DNA of 64,000 bases from Diogma glabrata (lineage: Eukaryota; Arthropoda; Insecta; Diptera; Cylindrotomidae): contig OY856187.1 in assembly GCA_963693315.1 (NCBI GenBank), forward strand, positions 112,197,746-112,261,745. Direction: 5' to 3'. The position numbers and the translations under genes were made by a program. The first letter of the stretch is position 1; every line of letters starts with the position of its first letter. The notes below the pieces were generated by a model, which worked only from the letters and a program-made list of their open reading frames with translations, ran no database searches and was not told where the DNA came from. Shown here in pieces: positions 46,538 to 58,307 of the stretch.

Positions 46538-48159
46538 TTTTTTAGGGTTCCGTACTTTGAAAAAGTAAAAACTGCCTCCCCCTTAACTTCGAACATTGCA
46601 AAAGAAAAAAAGTCGGACCAGTGCGAATAAAATTCGCTCGCCAAGGGTTCCGTGAATGTAAAAAAACACAATATAAAAAGTAAATGTCATAAATTTGTGT
46701 TGTAAAGTCTTTATGTCGCCAGACTATGGACGCATAACAGAATAAATGTTTAATCGTAGACGTCAATAGTAAATGTCAATCACATCTACATTGATCAAAA
46801 ATGACACAAAAAATGTTACTTGAGGTTAAACCTTATCCATAGCTGTTTATGTTAACTAAAGAAAGATTTAACCAGCTTTTAAAAGGTTTAAGTTGAGAAT
46901 ATTTTTTCTATATAGGGTGGTGGTATACATACCATGGTGGTATACTGGTGGTATACATATACTTAAAATAGCACTTTTTTAACAATAACACAAAAACTGT
47001 ACATCGCAATTCTAAAAAAAAATTGAATTAATTCTTAAATTAGGTGCCCTTTCAAATGACAGCCCATTTGCTTGGGTCAAAAAAAATTGTTTCTGTCTTC
47101 CCATTCCCATCCCCTAAACACACAGAAATATAATTATTTGAGAGTTCGTTATGATTTTCGTTAAAAATATAGCTCACTTCCTGTCTCTGTGAATTTTTCT
47201 GTCTATCAGTGTCGAAACGTAGGAGGGGGGGGGGGGGGGGTGGTCTGAAATTTGCACATTTTTTAGAATAACGCAAAAACTGTGCCACGCAAAGTTCTAA
47301 AAAAAAATTGCACTGCTTTTTAAATTAGGTGCTCTTTCAAATGACACCCCATTCGTTTGTGTCGAAAAAGTTTTTTTCACCCTTCCCCACCCCAATCCCT
47401 TAAAAGCACAAAAATATAATTATTTGAGACATCGCTATAATTTTCGTTCAGAGTTTATCAAACTTCCTGCCTCTGTGAATTTTTTCAAATTTTTCTGTCA
47501 ATTAAGCTCGAAATCCAATGGGGAGACAAACCTTTTGTGTCACTTTTTTGACAATAATTCAAAAACTATGCATTGCAAAATTCTAAAAAAATGGCAATGT
47601 TGCTAAAATCGAGTGCTCTTTCAAATGACACCCCACTTGACCTGGTTCTAAATGATGTTTTTACCCCTTATCATTCCCACCCCTTTAATAAATATAGTTA
47701 TGAGTATCTGCCACTTTTCTATATTTTTCCTTAAAAACCTACTCATTTTTCTATCATTCCAAATATATTTCAAGATTTTCGATGAAGAAGGGTCGGAGTT
47801 AGCTGGGGCAATAAAACATAGAGAAAACGTCATTTTTCAAAATTCTACAAAAAACGGTGAGGTGTAAAATTCCAAAATACATTTTTAAGGAATACTTAAA
47901 TGAAGCCCTTTCATATGATACCCTACTCGTCTCGATAAAAAAATGTATGTTCTCAAAGGTTTAACATCGTACCTCTGTAAAACAAACAAACACAACTTTA
48001 TTTATTTTTTAATCCGCCATCTTGTGTGGATAGGTTAGTTTTATAAGCACCTCAAATTTTAAGTTCATCGGATTAATGGTTCACGAGATAATCGAAATAA
48101 TGCAAAAAACACGTTGTACTCTCACCAATATTCCGTATAAAAAACGGAACCCTAAAAAA
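46538..48159. mobile_element. 1.6-kb element bounded by a 16-bp perfect inverted repeat
   Basis: TTTTTTAGGGTTCCGT at 46,538-46,553 is matched exactly by its inverse at 48,144-48,159. Within are about four degenerate tandem segments with period about 280-290 bp (starts near 46,980, 47,268, 47,550, 47,840), each with AAAAACTGTGC/GCAATTCTAAAAAAA, GGTGCTCTTTCAAATGACAC, and a CCCCTTCCCATCCC-like patch. A second AAGGGTTCCGTGAATG lies at 46,644. 'AGGGTTCCGTAC' type ends occur, as far as I recall, in repeats of other insect genomes. No intact ORF. Confidence 0.5.
47225..47240 (+). repeat. Homopolymer run of 16 G
   Basis: Sixteen consecutive G bases follow AGGA inside the 46.5-48.2 kb element. Such a run stands out in AT-rich DNA and could form a G-quadruplex. 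Its length may also be a sequencing or assembly uncertainty. Confidence 0.9.
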
Positions 48160-48164
48160 TTACG

Positions 48165-48610
48165 GTTGTAGGAATTTTGCATAAAAAACTGAAATTTTAG
48201 TTTTGGTTGTTATAATTTCAAATGTTCATTGGAAGAGTAGAAATTTCGAAAAAAATTATTTTTGATCATGTCAAGTGTGGTGTCCTATGCAAGGTGATTT
48301 TTTTGTAGTGCAAAACAGTCTTTTTTGTAATTCTCGAAAGCACAGTTTTCGACTTATTTTCAAAAATGTAAAATTTGTTTTTGTCCCCTCCCCTTATCTA
48401 CGAACATTACAAAAGAAAAAATTTAAAAAAAAAACCATTGTAGGAATTTTGCTAAATAAAAAACGAAATTTTTTTTTGGTTGTTACGATTTCAAATAAAA
48501 ATTGGAGGGGGTTGAGAGTAGAAATTTCGAAAAAAAATTATTTTTGATCATTTCAAGTAGAGTGTCATGCGAAAGGTGATTGCTTTTTGTAGTGCAAAAC
48601 AATTTTTTTG
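48165..48610. repeat. Tandem pair of 272-bp units
   Basis: GTTGTAGGAATTTTGCATAA (48,165) and ATTGTAGGAATTTTGCTAAA (48,437) start two units. Both contain GTAGAAATTTCGAAAAAAA, TTATTTTTGATCAT, CAAGGTGATT/AAAGGTGATT and GTAGTGCAAAACA. The segment CTACGAACATTACAAAAGAA (48,399) resembles CTTCGAACATTGCAAAAGAA at 46,586, so the units belong to the same repeat complex as the 46.5-48.2 kb element. Confidence 0.75.
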
Positions 48611-48615
48611 TAATT

Positions 48616-48670
48616 GGTGCCATGATTCGAATCTTTTAGCAGACTCGCAATCCAACTACGCCACCGAGGC
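48616..48670 (-). ncRNA. tRNA-like fragment with A and B boxes (SINE head or tRNA pseudogene)
   Basis: The minus strand starts GCCTCGGTGGCGTAGTTGG, in which TGGCGTAGTTGG fits the pol III A box (TRGCNNAGYNGG). It continues with CTGCTAA in an anticodon-loop-like context and GATTCGAATC, a B-box-like word. Total length is about 55 bases against about 73 for a tRNA, and the acceptor halves do not pair, so it is not a working tRNA. The 272-bp repeat units follow on its 3' side, which suits a tRNA-derived SINE. Confidence 0.4.
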
Positions 48671-48679
48671 GATAATATT

Positions 48680-50719
48680 TCATAGATTAAATTTCAACAT
48701 CAATTAATTACTTCAGCTGGATTCGAATCGGTTAGGTTCGAATGAGTTAAGCTAAAATTGGCTTTTTTAATAAAAGTTGAAAAATTTCGCATAAGCTTGT
48801 AACTAATGATGATCTTATTATTCTATAATTTATACATACAAACAGGTGAAATACATACACAATATAGAAAGAAAATTCAATATAAAATCGAAACAGCCAA
48901 AAGTGTAAGATTTAGGAGTAAGTAATTGAGTTTTAGGGTCGTAGTAATCGTCCCACCAAATCTACATACATATATATGTTTCTGTCTTTAGGGATCAAAC
49001 TGTCTACAACTTGTCTACGACTAGTTTTAGTTATTATTTCTTAATCATTTACATTTTTTAATTACCTGCTGGCTAATTGCCTATAGCTAATATAACTGGT
49101 GTAAGTTGTTTGTTAACGTATGATTTTCAGGGTCAAATTATTTTTGAAATCTTTTGAAAGGTTTTGTATGTAAATTACGAAAAAAATGTATCCATAAAAA
49201 ATTCTTGATCTTGATTTTTAGAATCCAACCAAATAAAAACAAGAATAATTTTTTGTTGTTTAAATTCTTTGAAACACCAATCACAAATCTACATCGAAGG
49301 ATTCCTCTTAAGGCCAAACTCTAAAACAAAAACCGATTGATTTAATTTAATTTATTTCGCATGTATTTCTGTTGTTGCACTGCAAAATGCACACAAAAAA
49401 ACAATAAAGCAGAATTAAAAAAAAATAAATATCTTGAATATAAATCTTTTATGATGAAAATTAAACCTTTAACCTAATCCAATTTGTTTTGTCATGTTGT
49501 TAAAAGATATACGTGTTCTTTTATTACATTTTTATAAAACAAATGCAAATGTTAAGGTTTTTATTTTTTATAATTTTGTTTATAAGACTCATTATATTTT
49601 CTGATGAAGATTGAAATGAAAACAAACAACAATTTTCACACCATTCGATTTGTTGTAATTTTTATGATTGTGGTACGAAGTATATAATTTTTTTTGTGCG
49701 AACGTTTATGTTGGAAAGATATAATATGATGAAATATGATGTTTTTCTGATTGTTATAAAAAATAATATAAAATTGAGTTCTAGTATCCTATTCGTTGTG
49801 AAGGAATACTTCATTTTTTCTAAATTTAAAAATTTTAAAAACAAACATTAATTAATCAATCTTAACGGTTATCATATACAAACATAACTGCCATACTGAT
49901 ATAACTTTTTTCATTCACGTATTTTACTGAAAAGAATTATTCTAATAAATACCTTCCACTTCCTAGCGCCATTAATCAAATTTCACAATTCACTAAATTA
50001 ATTCAAAAAAATCAAACTTAATTAATTTAAAACCATGAAAATTGTTCGGTCTTGTCTAGACGTTTATTATTATTTTAAAGAAAAAAAAAAATTAAATCAT
50101 TTCGAATTTACTTTGAAGGTAAGATAGATTTTCGAGACATTTATGTTTTGTTTCTTAATAAAAGATTCATTATTGTTCAATGTATAACAAATCGTTTATT
50201 TTTTAAAATTTGATTCCCAAACTTTCTTTTTCGGTTTCTAAAATCAAATTATATTTTTACATCTTGTTAGTAATGACGCATCTATAATTTAAATTAATTT
50301 TAAAATTAATAGCCATTGAGTTTTGTTATTTTACATCCCCTGAATCTTCTTCTCTCCGCCCTGATATTTAAAAAAGGTGGATTATGATTGTTATATTTGG
50401 TTTAAGGTAAGTTGGATTTGTTCGAGAGGTTAAATAGAAGTTCATTTCGTTATTTGTAATTTTGTTGACTTTTTTAGTTATTACGTAATGAAAAGTTAGT
50501 GAAAATTTTGCACTTAACTACTACTAGGAAGATCCGCCTGCGACAAAAATTTCTTATAATAAATATTTGTTTTATAAAAAAATTTTTTTAGCAAATCGAA
50601 AAATGTATGGCTAAATGTATTGGTGTAACGATCATCTAATTTTGACCTATTTCAAAAAGTTTTCCCCGGTCCCTCCTAGCCAAGTTTGCAAATTTTTATC
50701 GAAATTTTTCTCCACAAAA
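48680..50719. other. No recognised feature
   Basis: AT-rich DNA between the tRNA-like fragment and H4. Frames up to 60 codons look random. No tandem array, transposon motif or long inverted repeat was recognised. Confidence 0.5.
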
Positions 50720-52328
50720 TAATTTAAAAAAATATGAAGGGGCTGTAATCTCACAGCTCTGAGATATCAAAACTTCGATCTGGGTTAGGGATTTTGATAT
50801 AGTTTTCGGCAAAAAACTTTTATGAGGACATGGTTCTTAGATTTGGGAAGCGATGTATATCAAACATAACATTTTGTTAAAGTACATGTATTTTTTATCT
50901 CTGTTTAGATATGTATTACAAAACTAACACGAAACATCAATACGTTGTTGAAAAATTATAACAGATCATATATTGACATAATTTAGTTAAAAGATTATAC
51001 AATCAGCAAACTACTCAAAACCTCTCCATCTAGCGTTTCGAGAAAATATTTCAAAATCACAAATTCATATTTCTTTCAAAATTCCAAAAATATTGTAAAA
51101 ATTAAATGAAATCAAAAATTCAAACTTTTTTCAAACAAAATTCTAAAAATATTTCAAAAATTATTACAAAATCAAAGATTAAAACTTTTTTCAAACACTC
51201 TAAGGATATTGCATAAATTATAACAAAATCAAAAATTGTAAGTTTTTCCAAAATTCTAAAAATATATGAAATTCAAAAATTCTATTTTTTTATATTCCAA
51301 AAATTCTTATAAAATCAAAAATTTAAACTTTTTCTAAATTTTAATAACATTCCAAAACTTCTGAAAAATTCAAAAATTTAAACCTTTTCCGAAATTCTAA
51401 AAATATTGCAAAAATTATAACAATATCAAAAATTGAAACTTTTTCCAAAATTATGATAAAATCGAAAAATTCTTACAAAATCAAAAATTAAAATTTTTCA
51501 AAAATCCTAAATATATTGCAAAAATTATTACAAAATCAAAAATACAAACTTTTTCAAAATTCCAAAAGTATTTCAAAAACTATAACAAATTCAAAAATTT
51601 CCATGTCCAATTTCATTTTCAATTACATTTACGTCATTAAAACAGCTGAATTTTTTTTTCCAAAAAGTTGGCTAAAAAATAAATGAAATCATTTTTTGAC
51701 ACACTTGACATTATTTTTTTGACAAACTCATAATGCCATAGTTAATAATAATAAAATTTCATGTCATACAAATAATTAATTTTATTTTTTTTCCAAAAAA
51801 TTCTCTATAATAATAATAAAATTTCATGTCATACAAATAATTAATTTTATTTTTTTCCAAAAAATTAGGTAAAAAATAAATAAACATCTTTCTTTTGACA
51901 CACTTGACAACATATTTTTGAAAAACTTTTAATGCAATAATCTAGTTTTTGGTCTCACATACCAATCCCGACCATCAAAATTTCTTCAAATTCAATGTTT
52001 CTATTCGTAATCACTTAAAATGAACGTTTTTTAAGCAAAACATTTGCAAATTTCTTTGTTTTGACACTTGACGATATTTTTGACACAGTTATCGAACACA
52101 TTGTCCTCTCGGCTCTTTTCTGAGTAAACCTATTTTTAGAAAATTTTTGAAATCCATCCAGCAGTTTTCTAGATTTCGTAGGTTGTGCCGGCTGGCAAAC
52201 AGACATACATTTTTGTTGTTGGGTTTTTTAGAATCAGTAGGTCCTAAAACGTCGAGAAATGCCAAAAAAATTGAAAGACTCACTTTTGGCTCATGAATGC
52301 AATACTTAGGTTTTTTGAAAACCGAAGT
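50720..52328 (+). mobile_element. H4: Helentron/DINE-1-like family
   Basis: 5' block GGGGCTGTAATCTCACAGCT (50,739), subterminal ACTTCGATCTG (50,772), minisatellite 51,040-51,600, CACTTGAC/TTGACAAAC arrays 51,690-51,920 with a 62-bp duplication, TCTCACATACCAATCCCGAC (51,953), then GAATCAGTAGGTCCTAAAAC (52,231) and the terminal hairpin 52,304-52,328. The hairpin stem here is GGTTTT/AAAACC instead of GGTCT/AGACC in H1 and H3, both sides having changed. The GC patch of H1 is reduced. Confidence 0.65.
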
Positions 52329-53329
52329 GATATGCTGAAAGGAAGTTCTGGATTTCTATTTAATCAAAATTAGTCAAAACCACACAATTGCTGCATAAAA
52401 CTGACCCTAATCGACAAAACTCCAGCAATCGCAAATTTGACATACAAAACACTAATTATGCTGAAATTCCATAACACATTGTTCGATTAAGCGCAAACTT
52501 CAACATGGTGCATGTTTTGCTCTCACCTTTCAGTTTATATAATATATACTATTCGTTAAGGTGCGTAACAACTCATTTTTTCTTGATATCAAGTTTGCTC
52601 CTCTAGCAAATTTTGCAAATATTTGTTGTTACTTTTTTTTACTTTAACTTAGTAGACCTTTAACGAGCATGTAATAGTGTCTGATTTTTGCAAAGTAAAC
52701 TCAACCCCATTTCAAAGTTTTAATGTGTTTTTCAGAAACAACAGTATATTTTGTATAAGAAGGTTTTCTAGAAAATCATTGAATAAGTTTGATTATAACT
52801 CTAACACTCGTCGCTGTTTGTTTTAAATTATTTAAAATTTTGCATCTGTTTGCATTTTTACTCAAACTGTTTTTCGCTCCATGTAAGAGTGTTTGCAATA
52901 TTTCTCGAAAAATTACCTACTCGTAGAATTTCAATAAATTTTCCGGAGTATCCAGAATTTTTCCTGTGAAGTTACACAAGACGAACTTAATTGTGTGAGA
53001 ATGATTGTCGCGTGTATTTGGAGCGATAATTTTCAGTTTTGCAATAACTCCACTTCAACATAATTCGAATATTTATATTCTAATAGTTAATTATTATAAC
53101 GAAAACAATTCCAACTGAAAAATATAAAAAAGTAGCCAACGTCACCACACCTCAACAATTTGTTGGGTGCTTTTATTAAATGTCAAATTCTGTTTATGTA
53201 AAAAGGAATTGTCTCATATTTATATTCTTTAATAAATTCCATATTTTTATTACATATTGCCGTGTAGTGTTAATTGTCGTAATTGTTATAAAAACATATC
53301 CATTTTTGTAATGTTATAAAATTTACATT
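52329..53329. other. No recognised feature
   Basis: AT-rich DNA between H4 and the foldback element. No coding motif, RNA gene or repeat was recognised. Confidence 0.5.
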
Positions 53330-55356
53330 TAGTGGAGTTATATTAGTAAAAAAAATTGATATATTTGATGTAAGAGCAAAGTGGAATTTTTTGTTGTATG
53401 TTAAGGACATAAAAGTTAGTGGGCATGTAGTTATTTAGCAAATTTGGAGGTCCAGAAGTGCCTCAAAAATGGCAAAAAGTAGTTTTTTGGTGTTTTTTGA
53501 GTAGGTCGCTTCATTATTTTTGAAATATTTCGGGCTCTAATGATCATAAAAAAAAAAAAGATGGAAAATGTTTGTGATTAAATTTCAAATCCATCTAGGG
53601 GGGTTAGATACTTTAAAAGTTTAACCTAACCTCAAAAAACCGAATCGCGTGACTTTTTTTTTTTTACTAAATTTATGATAAAGGGGCGGAAAAATCGTCG
53701 AATTTTCATGAAAATTTCAGGAAACATGTATTTTAATAGTCTTAATATGGAATTTAATTTTTATCAAAAAATTTTAATTTTTACGGCCACAATTGGCATT
53801 TTTCGTTAAATTTGGCAAATGGTGCCATTTTATGAGAAGTCATCCAAAATAAAATTTTTTTAATAATTAAAATTATGTTGCCTTAATTTAAATGCCTATT
53901 TTTGGGCATGAAAAAAAACATTAATTTTTGCATTTTTTGATTATCTACCATATATACGGTATTATTTATGCTATTATCATGTATTTTGCATAAAAAAGAA
54001 ATATGCAATTCAAATTAATAAAAATAATTTTTTAAAATTATACATAACCTACAAAACTTTTTTTACTTGCAATGCCCTAATTTGCTTTTGGTAAATAATT
54101 AAAATGTTATTACAATTATTGTGAATATTTGATATAAGATTTTGAAAAAATGTAATATTCAATTTTTTTCAAACATTTTTCAAACATATAAAATACACAG
54201 CATAAATAATTTTACGCCAATTATGTTTTCAATTGAAAATTCTATATGTGTTATTATGGTTTTCCATATTATTCACTGTTTGTGTGCTTTTGTCACTTTT
54301 GAATTAAAATGCAATATTTAAAAATATACTTTTTGCTGTTTATTTTTAAAATTTTTATTTTATTAATAATAATATAAACTTCCTTATAGTAACAATTTGA
54401 ATTTGATTTTTTATTTTATTGAATATCGATTTCGACTTTCGTCATCCTCAGTTTAAATTATTATTACAATTTTTGCTTAAACTATTACTTATATACTACT
54501 TCAACTGCTATTTTTTATTATTATGTCATATATTTTGTTAGTTTAATTTTAATTATTTACCAAAAGCAATTTAGGGCATTGCAAGAAAAAAAGTTTTGTA
54601 GGTTATGTATAATTTTAAAAAGTATATTTTATTAATTTGAATTGCATATTTTACTTTTATGCAAAATACATGATAATAACATAAATAATACCGAATATAT
54701 GGTAAAATGTCAAAAAAATGCAAAAATTAATGTTTTTTTTTCATGCTCAAAAATGGCCATTTAATTAAGGCAACATAATTTTAATTATACTAAGGTTAAA
54801 GTAGATAAAAAAATATACAGATTAAAAAAAAAAAATTTTATGTTCGATGACTTCTCATAAAATGGCACCATTTGCCAAATTTAACGAAAAATGCCAATTG
54901 TGGCCGTCAAAATTAAAATTTTTTCATAAAAATTAAATTCCATATTAAGACTATTAAAATACATGTTTCCTGAAATTTTCATGAAAATTCGACGATTTTT
55001 CCGCCCCTTATCATAAATTTAGTAAAAAAAAAAAAGTCAGGCGATTCGGTTTTTTGAGGTTAGGTTAAACTTTTATAGTATCTAACCCCCCTAGATGGAT
55101 TTGAAATTTAATCACAAACATTTTCCATCTTTTTTTTTTTTTTATCATCATTAGAGCCCGAAATATTTCAAAAGTAGTGAAGCGATCTACTCAAAAAACA
55201 CCAAAAAACTAGTTTTTGCCATTTTTGAGGCACTTCCGGACCTGCAAACTTGCTAAATAATTACATGCCCACTAACTTTTATGTCCTTAACATAAAACAA
55301 AAAAAAAATTCAACTTTGCTTTTACATCAACATAAAATGCTAATATGACTCCACTA
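53330..55356. mobile_element. Foldback element with inverted arms of about 0.8 kb
   Basis: The left arm 53,330 to about 54,105 and right arm about 54,545-55,356 are inverted copies, roughly 90% alike by eye over most of their length. Examples: GTTAAGGACATAAAAGTTAG at 53,400 and its inverse at 55,272; GGGCTCTAATGATCATAAAA versus the inverse near 55,150; ATGGTGCCATTTTATGAGAA at 53,819 and its inverse at 54,855. Outer ends are TAGTGGAGT(T/C)ATATTAG. No ORF lies in the arms. The centre holds a Penelope 3' fragment, and about 135 bases (54,106-54,240) have no counterpart. Confidence 0.85.
54241..54541 (-). mobile_element. Penelope-like 3' UTR fragment in the foldback centre
   Basis: TGTGTTATTATGGTTTTCCA (54,246) through CACTTTTGAATTAAAATGCA and TCGTCATCCTCAGTTTAAAT to TATGTCATATATTTTGTTAG is nearly the same as 33,550-33,850 and 35,692-35,930. 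Only the 3' UTR and the last codons remain, i.e. an extreme 5' truncation. It ends within a few bases of the right foldback arm. Confidence 0.85.
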
Positions 55357-57479
55357 ATTTAAATAAAGTTTCGGCGTATGTAAATTCATTTGGGTATAGT
55401 TAAATTCAGAATATTTGTATATATTATTACGTAATGTGATCGGAAACTTTTGATAAAAATATCAATGATTGTATTGTTACAATATAATTCCTTCAAAAAT
55501 AAAACAAAGAGTTTTTTAACTAATGCGTATGTTAACTATTTAATGCTACTCAAAAATTGATGCAGGGACATTAGTAAACGTTGAAGGTACAGAATAACGC
55601 ATAATTGAATAAATAAAAAGCAGAAATCTCTGCAACCGGTATATTATATTTACTTCTGTTTGGGATTTATGAAGTTATATTAATATCACCAAGTCAACAT
55701 ATTTTACATCAACCTCCGCAAAACACTGCTGCTTTGATCTGCTGATTAAAATAATGATATTTTTTATCATCACCCTCACTTTAACCTACGAACAACAATC
55801 AATGCTACTAAAATAAACGTCTTTATGCTGTTACCATAGCTTATGACCCCAACAACATAAATTTCGCAGGAAAAAAAATCCGGTAACTTTTCTGTCTTAT
55901 TTAGCTTGGGCCAGTTTTATTTTAGCCAGGTTTATTTTATTTATTAAACATATATTTTAAACATATTGTCGTAATCGACTCTAATTATAATAGATTCATA
56001 CGATATCTATTATCCAAGGGTTTTAAAACTTTAACTATTAAACGAATGTAACGGACTTTGAGTAGCTTCACACACGGAAAAATCTTTAATATAACCTAAG
56101 ATAATGTACAAGACCCTTATGGTCTAAAACAATTCACACAATATTTAATGAATTAAAATAAATAAAACATAAACATAAACTTATCTTATTTTAGTTGCAT
56201 GCAGTTTGGTGTTGAAAGATGGTATCGACTTTCGTCCTTGTATGTCGAATCAAAATTGTGTCCAATATCCAAAACGTCGTATTTAGGCTGATAAATATTA
56301 TATATGTATTTTGTGGAGTATATTATTTCCATCATGATTTAATCTGCTCCACTTTAATATTTTTTTTTCTTCCAGCTTTATAGTCACACAATACAGACTT
56401 TTCCAAAGGAAAATTAAACCGCCATCTCAAGTTGAAATATGGATAAATAAAATGAAACTATTCTTTCTTTTAACCTGTATCTTTAAGATAAGTTTATATA
56501 TTTCTAAAAAAAAATTTATGTAACAGAAACACAATTAGTAGTTTTTTAAATTTTGTGTATGTATCACCAAAACAAAGATTATTTAATACACATATGTATG
56601 TTTCGTATACATTCATTTATATATAGATGCTTAAGAATTAGCATTTTTATAAAAATCACATTTGACAACAATAATAACAATAACAAAATAATTTCTTTAT
56701 ATATTTTTAAAATTTTATTTCCAAATCGAAAAAAACTTACTTTTTACATAAACAAAAATATGTAAAACGACAAACACAACATATAATATTTTTTTAGTTC
56801 TTTTAATTTTTAATTTTTTATCACCATTGAAAGTTGAAAACATTTTTAATTTAATTCTAATTTACAACTCAACAAAATTCATAAATATTTTGTTATTTTA
56901 ATATATACTCTTAATATTACATATAAAAGAGAGTAATTAGAATTTGATCACATACGCATTATATATCGAAAACCAATCAACCACAATCATACTCAATTAC
57001 ATAAAAAAGAGACACAATATTCAAATCAAAACCCCGCCCAAACTATTCATTGACCTTAAATCGAGTTACATTTGATAATAATCCAATTAATAGGGGCGTC
57101 AACATTTATTATTACCAACATCTAGTCAAACATTGGCAATGAAAGGATCACTGTTATAACAGCTGACTGAGAAATAAATTTATATAAATGAAAAAATACA
57201 CCATTATCCTCAGTTGTTTTATATGTGTAAACATTACATATGTAATGAAACGATGCAATGAAGTCGTATAGTAATTGAAAAATGGAAAAGTGTTGGTTGG
57301 TTAGGAAATTAGACACTGCTAGTTTTTTTAGCTACAAGGAACTAATTTCCCATCAAACACCATTCAGAACTCAAGGGTTCTTATCAGATGGTAGGCCTTT
57401 TGTTCAACCGATTCATGATAGACATCACGTAATTTGGCGGTCATAACCATATAGTTTTTCCTTTTTCGATTTTGTTTGT
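55357..57479. other. No recognised feature
   Basis: AT-rich DNA with chance-like short frames. No transposon motif, RNA gene or tandem array was recognised. Confidence 0.5.
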
Positions 57480-57990
57480 ATTGCAATGCACGCGTTCAAA
57501 GAAATTGTCGTTCTTATTATTACTTTTATGTATCAAATGCCCTCACAATTGCTATGGGAAACAGTCGAATCCAATTTTTGTTCCATCTCCACCAAATCGT
57601 AGCCAGCCAAAGAGTTTAAAATTCTTTGGTTCACGCAGGGAAAGCGAGGAAAACCACAAAGTGAAGGAATGTAGATATGCTGTGAAGCAATTATGATCAA
57701 TGTATTCTGCAACGCATTTCCAGAATTTGGCATTATTTGTGACAAATTGGCTTTCACGTTGCTCGCATTTTTATCGTGGTCTGCTTTAATTTTCTATCGG
57801 ATCACACCCAAATACCTAAAAACTTGTTGTGAGACCCTAATTTGGCAGCCAGATTCTACCACTATGCTTTCTATTTATATTCTTTCACTAATAAGGTCCA
57901 GATGCAGCAGTTTTCTTTCTCAATTTGTGAGTGTTTATCTGTCTCTAGTTTTCCTTGGTATCCATATATCAGTGAAATGTTAATTTTTTC
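57480..57990 (-). pseudogene. R1-type LINE relic: RT thumb / post-RT segment
   Basis: In the minus strand, SGCQIRVSQQVFRYLGVIR (57,850-57,795) precedes KNASNVKANLSQIMPNSGNA and LQNTLIIIASQHIYIPSLCG (57,765-57,645). Non-LTR elements of the R1 group (and relatives) carry 'I.....LKYLGV.ID..L.F..H......KA......L..LMPN.GGP....R.LL..V..S..LY' at this place, and order and spacing agree. Stops and a frameshift are present. RT catalytic motifs and the C-terminal zinc motif were not recognised. Confidence 0.5.
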
Positions 57991-58252
57991 CTTGGCAGAT
58001 TTCAAGAAGATGAAGTGTTGTTGCAATTTTTTGGGTTTTATAATGTACTTTTTAAGAGTTTTCATAGCATCAAGACTCTACGATTATTTTAATGATTATT
58101 TAATTTTATTATTTATTTATTTTAATTTCATTTTATCATAATCAGTGTTCATGGACCATGGTGTTCATTTATATTTAGTACATGATCTTTATATACAGTG
58201 GTCCTCAATAGTACAAAAACGTTGTGTATAATAGTGTATGGTGGGTGTAGTG

Positions 58253-58307
58253 ACTAGCTTTTTTGCTCATTACAAAAAGCGTTATTGTAATGAGAAAAAA
58301 AGCTAGT
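58253..58307. other. Hairpin with 23-bp stem (one mismatch) and 9-nt loop
   Basis: Left arm 58,253-58,275 begins ACTAGCTTTTTTGCTCATTA. Right arm 58,285-58,307 is its inverse with a single mismatch. Loop AAAGCGTTA. The stem is short for a typical miRNA precursor and T/A-rich. It may be a remnant of a small foldback element. Confidence 0.75.

Noticed and set aside
57693..58141. Overlapping plus-strand frames of 96-99 codons
   Set aside because: They lie antisense to the R1-type LINE relic or in AT-rich DNA next to it and show no motif of their own.
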